Below, in pieces: positions 6,663-11,807 of a DNA stretch of 11,807 bases; within the stretch, counting starts at the first letter, position 1, and each line of letters starts with the position of its first letter. The notes beneath the pieces are model-generated. The model was not told the origin of the DNA. It worked only from the letters and a program-made list of their open reading frames with translations, and searched no databases. The stretch is from CALLQB01 sp036479275 (GTDB lineage Bacteria > Actinomycetota > Acidimicrobiia > Acidimicrobiales > SHLQ01): positions 1 to 11,807 of the forward strand of contig CBERPN010000130.1 of NCBI GenBank assembly GCA_965524675.1, written 5' to 3'. The position numbers and the translations under genes were made by a program.

Positions 6663-7865
6663 CTAAGAGCGCGGCACCTCTTTCCATGGGATTGCTTTGT
6701 CGACTCGAGGCTCCCCTGGCAGGCCGAGGACTTGTTCACCGAGAATGTTGCGCATGATTTCCGAGGTTCCCCCCTCGATCGAATTGGCACGAACCCGCAG
6801 AAACCCGTGGCGCGGCCCGGCGTTGGTTCCAGCCACATCGAGTGACTCGGGGCGCCGTAGCGTGTAGTCGTAGCCGACCTGGCCCGCCATTCCCATCATG
6901 TTGATCGCCAATTCGAACAGGTCCTTGTTGAGTTCGGCCATCGCGAGCTTCGCTACCGAACCCTCCGGACCGGGATTGCCCGACCGCGCCGCGGCACTAG
7001 CTCGAGCATTCGTCAATCGGAGAACTTCGGATCGAACGTACATCTGCATCATCTGGTCGCGGGTGGCTGCGCTACGAACCTCATCTGCCATCTGCTCCCA
7101 GATCGAGAACAGTTCGGACACTGGCGATTTGCCAGCGCTACCTCCGCCGATCGCGGAGCGTTCATTCATAAGTGTCGTTAGCGCCACCCGCCAACCCTCG
7201 CCCTCGGCACCGATTCGGTTGGCATCGGCAACCTTGGCATTTGTCAGATACACCTCGTTGAACTCGGCCTCGCCTGTGATCTGATAGAGGGGTCTCACCT
7301 CCACGCCAGGGCCGGCCATGTCGAGCGCGAAATAGGTCATGCCCTTGTGTTTGGGCTGGTCGGGATCTGACCTGGTGACCAACATTGCCCAGTCGGCCAC
7401 ATGTGCCATGGTGTTCCACACCTTTTGACCATTGATAGTCCACTCATCACCGTCGCGAACGGCGCTGGCGGCCAACCCAGCGAAGTCTGACCCGGCACCG
7501 GGCTCTGAGAACAGCTGGCACCAGACCTCTTCGCCGGTGAACATCGGCCGCAGGAAGCGGTTGCGTTGCTCATCGCTGCCGTGGGTTGCGATGGTCGGCC
7601 CAGCCAATACTAAGAAGAACAATGCGGGATCCATCGGTGCCGCGCCAGCTTCACGCATGCCTTTCTCGACGAGTGCTTGCAGGCCTGGCCGAACACCGAG
7701 GCCACCAAAGCCTTCGGGAAACTGCACCCATGCAAGACCGTGGTCGTAGCGGGCACCACGAAACTCTTCAGAGCTCATCGATGCCGGATCGTTGGCCGCT
7801 AGCAGTGTTGTGATCGCATCGTCAACCTTGCTCGCTTGCTGATCCTGGGTTTGTGAGTCGGTCAT
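6663..7865 (-). CDS. Acyl-CoA dehydrogenase family protein
   Basis: This FAD enzyme would introduce a 2,3-double bond into an acyl-CoA, passing electrons to electron-transfer flavoprotein. It has 400 residues, a normal length. The order of motifs is typical: an N-terminal helical part with PEGFGGLGVRP at 50-60, the flavin-contacting LFSEPGAGSDFAG at 118-130, the beta domain with INGQKVWNTMAHVADW at 144-159, NERSAIG at 234-240, and the C-terminal SIEGGTSEIMRNILGEQVLG at 362-381. By hand alignment, the position of the MCAD catalytic Glu376 is Gly365 here, as in several mycobacterial FadE proteins that work as two-subunit enzymes; the base may lie elsewhere. The start is firm: AGGAG (7873-7877) stands 7 bases before the ATG. 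The aldolase is downstream and a thioesterase upstream. Substrate unknown. Confidence 0.93.
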   Translation of the reverse strand: MTDSQTQDQQASKVDDAITTLLAANDPASMSSEEFRGARYDHGLAWVQFPEGFGGLGVRPGLQALVEKGMREAGAAPMDPALFFLVLAGPTIATHGSDEQRNRFLRPMFTGEEVWCQLFSEPGAGSDFAGLAASAVRDGDEWTINGQKVWNTMAHVADWAMLVTRSDPDQPKHKGMTYFALDMAGPGVEVRPLYQITGEAEFNEVYLTNAKVADANRIGAEGEGWRVALTTLMNERSAIGGGSAGKSPVSELFSIWEQMADEVRSAATRDQMMQMYVRSEVLRLTNARASAAARSGNPGPEGSVAKLAMAELNKDLFELAINMMGMAGQVGYDYTLRRPESLDVAGTNAGPRHGFLRVRANSIEGGTSEIMRNILGEQVLGLPGEPRVDKAIPWKEVPRS

Positions 7866-7977
7866 TCAACAGCTCCTCAGCTCGCTCGACCTAGCAATAC
7901 CTATCAGTAAAGACCCGCAACATGAAAGCAGTTTCAATCGAGCGACGCAGCGTTTCTCACCGCGATCTCGCTTTTTC
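7866..7977 (-). other. Gap between thioesterase and acyl-CoA dehydrogenase genes
   Basis: This 112-base gap holds the AGGAG site of the dehydrogenase near its left end. On the plus strand AGCGA and TCGCTTTTT could pair into a poor 5-bp terminator-like stem, but no plus-strand gene precedes it. I see no confident promoter. Confidence 0.35.
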
Positions 7978-8784
7978 CTATTTCGCGACTCTCAGGAGCG
8001 CCTCTTGCACGACGGTGGCGACGTGGGTGCCGTCGGAGGCGAATACGTTTCCAATCGCTACTCCGCGGCCGCCCACCATGCCCGAACCTCGAAAATCATG
8101 CAGCTGCCAATCGGTCATTGGTCTGTAGCGATGAAACCAGATGGCGTGGTCGAGGCTCGCGCCGTGAAACAGGTGCTCTTCGTCCCGTCTCGCCAGCCAT
8201 AACGGATGGGTCTCGCGCACCGCTTCGGTTGGAAAGTCATCGGACAGATACGCAAGGCCCGCAGCATGCATGACTGGGTTATCACCCAGATCGTCGACAA
8301 GGCGCATCCACGCGGAGGCTCGGCCGGACCCGGGATCGGCCGGTAGTTCACGGCGCTCGACCAGCTTGCTCCACGACTCGCTGAGCGGCACTTCCGTAGC
8401 TGCCGGGGTGCCGTCAGCGATGGTTATCATCGGCGCGTCAGCTTCATCTTCTTCTAGTTGGAACGATGCCGCCAGATTCAAAATCGCACCACCGGACTGG
8501 CGGGCTACGACACGTCGGGTAATGAACGACCGGCCGTTGCGAATTCGATCGACCTCAAAGCGGATCGGCTCGTCGCAATCACCCCCACGAATGAAGTAGG
8601 CGTGTAGGGAATGAATTACGAATTGTGGTTCGACGGTATTGGCAGCGGCGACCAACGCCTGTGCTACAACCTGGCCACCGTAGACACGGCCCCATGGATA
8701 GTCGGGACCTATGCCGACATAGGTGTCAGGACCGTGTGGCTCAAGGGCCATGAGCTGGTGAAAGTCGGCGATGTCGAATCCCAT
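7978..8784 (-). CDS. tesB: Acyl-CoA thioesterase II (TesB type)
   Basis: It hydrolyses acyl-CoA to free acid and CoA in the cytoplasm, with a double hot-dog fold. The 268 residues are close to the 286 of E. coli TesB. Conserved blocks are RVYGGQVVAQAL at 33-44, SLHAYFIRGGD at 59-69 and SLDHAIWFHR at 210-219. The catalytic set of E. coli (Asp204, Thr228, Gln278) aligns with Asp212, Ser234 in RGSG, and Gln260 in VVQEALLR, so the threonine appears replaced by serine. ATG 8784 gives the normal N-terminus; the upstream Shine-Dalgarno is weak. It is divergent from the RTX dehydrogenase gene and reads toward the acyl-CoA dehydrogenase, with which it may share a role in fatty or branched acyl-CoA turnover. 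Confidence 0.93.
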   Translation of the reverse strand: MGFDIADFHQLMALEPHGPDTYVGIGPDYPWGRVYGGQVVAQALVAAANTVEPQFVIHSLHAYFIRGGDCDEPIRFEVDRIRNGRSFITRRVVARQSGGAILNLAASFQLEEDEADAPMITIADGTPAATEVPLSESWSKLVERRELPADPGSGRASAWMRLVDDLGDNPVMHAAGLAYLSDDFPTEAVRETHPLWLARRDEEHLFHGASLDHAIWFHRYRPMTDWQLHDFRGSGMVGGRGVAIGNVFASDGTHVATVVQEALLRVAK

Positions 8785-9016
8785 CGGCGTAAGGGTAACC
8801 GCGACGACCTCAATGCCGTATGGGGAGCCTTAGGACCCGCGCCGGTAGGTGAGCGGAGCGAAGCCACTGGCCGTGCTCCGTGGGCCTAACGGCCCATCGC
8901 CGTAGGCGATAGGAGTGGAAAGCAACAGCTTTCGGGCAAGTACTCTCGCCTACTGGCTAGGCCCTTTAGAAGCCAGGATGACCGTTACTGAAGTTATTGT
9001 CGTTTACGGTCTTGCC
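8785..9016. promoter_or_regulatory. Divergent intergenic region with inverted-repeat cluster
   Basis: This 232-bp gap lies between divergent tesB and the RTX dehydrogenase gene and must hold promoters for both. I see no strong -35/-10 pair on either strand. The middle, 8854-8976, is packed with short perfect inverted repeats. A GTG at 8915 and an ATG at 8978 are in frame with the dehydrogenase but would place 34 or 13 extra residues before its signal peptide. Confidence 0.5.
8854..8976. repeat. Cluster of five short perfect inverted repeats
   Basis: Five successive 6-bp perfect stems are visible: CGGAGC 8854-8859 with GCTCCG 8875-8880; TGGGCC 8881-8886 with GGCCCA 8891-8896 (loop TAAC); ATCGCC 8896-8901 with GGCGAT 8905-8910 (loop GTA); GAAAGC 8918-8923 with GCTTTC 8928-8933 (loop AACA); CTGGCT 8953-8958 with AGCCAG 8971-8976. 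All stems differ in sequence. As RNA this would be a string of hairpins; as DNA it could be a repeat-derived element. No known riboswitch or attachment site was recognised. Confidence 0.7.
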
Positions 9017-11011
9017 ATGAACCAGGCTTATCGACTCCCCCTGTGGCCATTGGTCACTGCGGCTCTCTTGATAGTTTCGCTCACAGCCATCGTGGCCCCC
9101 GCTGAAGCTCAGACCGCGTCGCTGCCCGATCCGGAGCGCTCGCAGCTACGGCTGAACCTGGAAACATTCGCGGTACTGCCCGCCTCCGCTGGCCGTCGCA
9201 TGATGGAACTCACCCACGCTGGTGATGGCTCCGGGCGAGGCTTCGTACCTGTTCAAGAAGGCCAGATTTGGATCATCAATTCTGATGGCTCGGTGCCATC
9301 GACCCCGCTACTCGACCTCACAACAGCCTCGGCCACAGCGAGTCGCTTCACAAGGAGCTGCTGTGCGTTTGGAGGTCTCACCTACATTGCGTTTCATCCC
9401 GACTACGCAAGCCTGGGCGCACCCGGGTTCGGTTTGTTTTATACCGCGCATGAAGAAACGCCTAACGGCACGCCCGACTACCGACTCGTCGAGGCGGGCG
9501 ACATTCCAATCGAGCAGGATCTTGTCAATCACCACGTCATCGCCGAATGGCGGGTACCGGACCCCCTCGGCAATGGAGCCAACACGGCCGACGGGTCGAC
9601 GTACCGCGAGATTTACCGCCTCGAGTACCAAGACGAATTTGCAAACCCACACGCAATCGGCGAGCTGACGTTTAACCCTTATGCCGTCCCCGGCGATGCC
9701 GATTACGGACTGCTCTACGCAGCCGTCGGCGACGGCACCAACGGGTTCTCGCTGATTTCTGCCCCCTGGGCGCAAGATCTTGCGAACCCGTTTGGCAGCA
9801 TCATCAGGATCGACCCGCTCGGCGGCGATCGCTTCCGCGTACCCGACGACAACCCTTTTGTGTCCGTGGATGGAGCGGCAGGCGAAATCTATGCCTATGG
9901 CCTTCGCGACCCTCAAACCCTTAGCTTCGCACGAGCACTCAATGGTGAGGTCGAACTAATAGTCGTCGACATCGGCTTTGACGAGGTCGAGGAGGTCGAC
10001 ATCGTGCGAGCTGGTGAGAATTTTGGCTGGGATGCCCGCGAGGGGACGTTACCAGTCCAACCAGATCCGGCTATTGAACCAACGCCGATCGACCAAATAG
10101 GTCCGTTGGTAGAGCCGGTCGCCGTGTATGACCACACACTGCCTTCTAACCAAACCTCCACCCGGGCCTTGACCGAAACAGGCCCGATCGCAGCGATTGG
10201 CGGCTTCAACTACGAGGGCAGCCGCAACCACGAACTAGCGGGTCAGTACATCTTTGGAGATCTTGTGCGCGGTCGTTTCTGGCACGCCGACTTCGCTGCC
10301 ATGCGCCAAGCTCGTTCAACCCAAACCCAAACCTCGGTCTTGGAGTTGCTGGTCTATGTCGACGGGACCGAGGTTGTGTTTAACGACCTTGTCAACCCAG
10401 GTGGCGGCGATCGGTCCGACCTGCGCTTCGGGCTCGGCGAAGAAGCTGAAATATTCGTACTCAACAAGTGGGATCGCACGATCCGACGATTGGTCGCGAC
10501 CGCTCCGCGGACATGCAAGGGCAAAGTTGCCACGATCGTCGGTTCAGATGCGGGAGAGCTCATCCGCGGAACATCAGGCAACGATGTCATCGTTGCCCTC
10601 GGCGGCGACGATACCGTGCTGGCGGGCGCTGGTGAGGACACCGTGTGTGGCGGCCTTGGTGGTGACATCATCAGCGGCGGCGTCGGCGATGACATTCTCA
10701 GCGGCGATGGCGGCAACGACACCATCCGAGGCAACTCCGGTAACGACCTCGTCATTGGCGGCCGAAACAACGACCGACTATTCGGCGGTTCTGGTAACGA
10801 CAAGCTGAACGGAGCGCACGGCGCCGACCGGATTCTCGGCAATGCTGGCAACGACCGCCTCAAAGGCGGTGGTGGCGACGATGTCCTAAAGGGAGGCGCC
10901 GATCGCGACAATCTAAAGGGCGGCAGCGGAAATGACGCCTGCAACGGAGGGTCTGGAATCGACAAAAGCTCACGTTGCGAACTCAACCGAAAGGTAGAAA
11001 AGCGCCGCTAG
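9017..11011 (+). CDS. Secreted glucose/sorbosone dehydrogenase-like protein with RTX repeats
   Basis: The 664-residue protein begins with a Sec signal peptide (basic Arg6, hydrophobic 12-27, likely cleavage after AEA at 31). The beta-propeller domain of the glucose/sorbosone dehydrogenase family follows (about 40-490). Seen motifs are GGLTYIAFHPDY with the probable catalytic His127, an AVGDGT segment, YGLRDPQ, NFGWDAREG at 335-343, and GGFNYEG plus GQYIFGD from 395. Soluble members use PQQ and Ca2+ to oxidise sugars, but many homologues have no proven activity. A linker leads to 15 RTX nonapeptides (518-652), Ca2+-binding and flanked by Cys residues (CKGK before, SSRCE after). Two adjacent cysteines, 115-116, precede the His motif. 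ATG 9017 is chosen because it starts the signal peptide; upstream GTG 8915 and ATG 8978 are possible. It is probably exported or surface-held. Confidence 0.88.
   Translation: MNQAYRLPLWPLVTAALLIVSLTAIVAPAEAQTASLPDPERSQLRLNLETFAVLPASAGRRMMELTHAGDGSGRGFVPVQEGQIWIINSDGSVPSTPLLDLTTASATASRFTRSCCAFGGLTYIAFHPDYASLGAPGFGLFYTAHEETPNGTPDYRLVEAGDIPIEQDLVNHHVIAEWRVPDPLGNGANTADGSTYREIYRLEYQDEFANPHAIGELTFNPYAVPGDADYGLLYAAVGDGTNGFSLISAPWAQDLANPFGSIIRIDPLGGDRFRVPDDNPFVSVDGAAGEIYAYGLRDPQTLSFARALNGEVELIVVDIGFDEVEEVDIVRAGENFGWDAREGTLPVQPDPAIEPTPIDQIGPLVEPVAVYDHTLPSNQTSTRALTETGPIAAIGGFNYEGSRNHELAGQYIFGDLVRGRFWHADFAAMRQARSTQTQTSVLELLVYVDGTEVVFNDLVNPGGGDRSDLRFGLGEEAEIFVLNKWDRTIRRLVATAPRTCKGKVATIVGSDAGELIRGTSGNDVIVALGGDDTVLAGAGEDTVCGGLGGDIISGGVGDDILSGDGGNDTIRGNSGNDLVIGGRNNDRLFGGSGNDKLNGAHGADRILGNAGNDRLKGGGGDDVLKGGADRDNLKGGSGNDACNGGSGIDKSSRCELNRKVEKRR
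10568..10972 (+). repeat. RTX tract: 15 tandem 27-bp units
   Basis: Fifteen consecutive nine-residue units of the GGxGxDxUx type are encoded without a break. They run from GTSGNDVIV to GGSGIDKSS. Most carry the GN/DD pair that binds Ca2+ in a parallel beta-roll. Units 8 (GGRNNDRLF), 13 (GGADRDNLK) and the last two are degenerate. The DNA units vary in sequence, so this is an old array rather than a fresh tandem expansion. Confidence 0.92.
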
Positions 11012-11807
11012 CTACAGGGCTGCTCCGCGGACGATGACGAGCAGCCGTTGCAGCTCTCGCTGATCGGCCAACGCCGCATCGAATCTCGAGAAGACATCTT
11101 GGTCGGCGATCGTGGCCACCCGGATGTTGAGCTCGTTGCGAACACGACGGCCGCGCCGAGACGCACCGATCGCCGTCGGAATACGAGCGATCAAAGCCCC
11201 CAGAATGCCCACGGCAAGTCCGCCGAAAACCATCGCTGTCGGTAGCGGTAACCAGTCCTTAACCATTGGCAGCAATGGGTCGGTGTCGAGTTTGAAAAAT
11301 CCGCCAGCTACAGCCAGCCCGATCAGCCAAAGCCCACCGATGATCGCGACCGTGGCAGCGACCCGTTGCAGCCAGCTGAACGCACTCCACCAACGCGGTC
11401 GATCGCGCGTAGCGTTGGCAGCTTGTAGCGATACCTTTCCCAGCGACTCGATCACGATGGGCTGAGCAGCTCGCATCTCGCCTCGAATTTCGGTCGACCA
11501 CGACTCGGCCAAACCGGACGCCGCCAACTCACCTACATCGCGCAGAGCGACTCCCACCTCCGCATTTGCCATTGCGCTAGCGGCAGGCGTCCCGAGCGAA
11601 CGGAGTGGTGTCTTTTTCAACTTGCGTAGCCACCGCACGGCTGGCCAGCCGGTCGCCAAGCCAGCATCGCGTCGATACTGTTTTTCTACAATCGCTGACG
11701 CCGATTCGACCCCGGCTGCTACACCCAAGGCCGCAATGAGCTGCTTACGACCCTTCTTGGGTACCAGTTCTCCAACGTCGCTGGCGGAGACGCCCAAATT
11801 CGAGGCC
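11012..11807 (-). CDS. C-terminal part of a YfjP/dynamin-like membrane GTPase (partial)
   Basis: The frame is open to the window edge (Ala-Ser-Asn before the first TTG at 11797), so the gene very probably starts outside. The visible 265 codons lack any P-loop; the GTPase domain would be upstream. What is present is a segment GWPAVRWLRKLKKTPLRSLG, resembling the WPxxRWxRRLRPDPLRRL motif I recall from actinobacterial YfjP-type GTPases. Then come a helical stretch, RPRWWSAFSWLQR and two transmembrane helices (about 144-166 and 186-208 counted from the TTG), with a basic RRGRRVR cytoplasmic segment after them. Its role may be in envelope or cell division, by analogy only. The stop codon abuts the stop of the convergent RTX gene with no gap. 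The family call rests on recalled motifs. Confidence 0.65.
   Translation of the reverse strand, partial: ASNLGVSASDVGELVPKKGRKQLIAALGVAAGVESASAIVEKQYRRDAGLATGWPAVRWLRKLKKTPLRSLGTPAASAMANAEVGVALRDVGELAASGLAESWSTEIRGEMRAAQPIVIESLGKVSLQAANATRDRPRWWSAFSWLQRVAATVAIIGGLWLIGLAVAGGFFKLDTDPLLPMVKDWLPLPTAMVFGGLAVGILGALIARIPTAIGASRRGRRVRNELNIRVATIADQDVFSRFDAALADQRELQRLLVIVRGAAL
11018..11046. terminator. 8-bp inverted repeat inside the convergent 3' end
   Basis: GGCTGCTC (11018-11025) and GAGCAGCC (11039-11046) form a perfect 8-bp stem with a 13-base loop, starting 6 bases after the RTX gene stop. It lies within the last codons of the opposite GTPase gene. There is no T-run, so it would be a hairpin or 3'-end protector rather than a classical terminator. 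Confidence 0.35.

Noticed and set aside
7938..7977. Rho-independent terminator on the plus strand ending in TTTTT
   Set aside because: The stem is only 5 bp with a long loop, and no plus-strand gene precedes it.
8611..8889. 92-residue plus-strand frame before the RTX gene
   Set aside because: Most of it is antisense to the TesB N-terminus and the rest crosses the hairpin cluster; no family resemblance or ribosome binding site.
8854..8976. Integron attC site or phage attachment site
   Set aside because: No attC core sites, no integrase, no tRNA and no cassette-like genes nearby; the stems are short and separate.
8915..9016. Longer N-terminus of the RTX dehydrogenase from GTG 8915
   Set aside because: It would put 34 residues before a good signal peptide, and AGGAG directly touches the GTG with no spacing.
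10568..10972. CRISPR array or recent tandem repeat
   Set aside because: The 27-bp periodicity comes from RTX nonapeptide codons; the units differ in DNA sequence and have no spacers.
10354..10986. 210-residue Pro/Ser-rich minus-strand frame
   Set aside because: Its repeated PPPLR-like pattern is the antisense image of the RTX repeats.

Overview
The window looks like chromosome from a high-GC, probably aquatic actinobacterium, most likely of class Acidimicrobiia or a close relative. The grounds are indirect. The base composition is moderately GC-rich. One protein combines an ArfA-like anchor, BON and OmpA layout with a Thr/Pro linker of the TTTxAPPxTT kind. There is a YfjP-type membrane GTPase tail and a Cys-flanked actinobacterial RTX repeat tract. 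No taxonomic marker gene is present, so this placement is inference. Nothing indicates phage, plasmid, insertion sequence, CRISPR array, tRNA or rRNA.

Layout, left to right. Bases 1-145 are a GC-rich leader with short inverted repeats and a possible promoter. A plus-strand run follows: formate-tetrahydrofolate ligase (fhs, 146-1843), a methylenetetrahydrofolate reductase-family enzyme (1893-2768) and a TauD/TfdA-type Fe(II)/2-oxoglutarate dioxygenase (2778-3620). This run meets five minus-strand genes: an ArfA-like anchored BON/OmpA envelope protein (3657-4892), a small channel-like membrane protein with a duplicated conserved TM helix (5016-5717), an HpcH/HpaI-type aldolase (5822-6601), an acyl-CoA dehydrogenase (6663-7865) and a TesB-type acyl-CoA thioesterase (7978-8784). 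A divergent 232-bp gap holds five successive 6-bp inverted repeats and precedes a plus-strand secreted glucose/sorbosone dehydrogenase-like protein with 15 C-terminal RTX nonapeptides (9017-11011). Its stop codon abuts the stop of a minus-strand gene (11012-11807, cut by the window edge) encoding the membrane tail of a YfjP/dynamin-like GTPase.

Functional reading. fhs and the MTHFR-family gene carry two of the three folate C1 interconversions (methyl/methylene and formyl/formate; FolD is not here). Next to an oxidative dioxygenase, this fits oxidation of methyl groups from methylated substrates, but ordinary anabolic C1 supply fits as well. The acyl-CoA dehydrogenase, thioesterase and aldolase look like an organic-acid/acyl-CoA catabolic set. 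The envelope genes and the secreted RTX protein are surface functions. Most genes are ordinary family members. The least explained structure is the inverted-repeat cluster at 8854-8976, with a possibly related GC-rich patch at 1-57. No wholly new system could be demonstrated.
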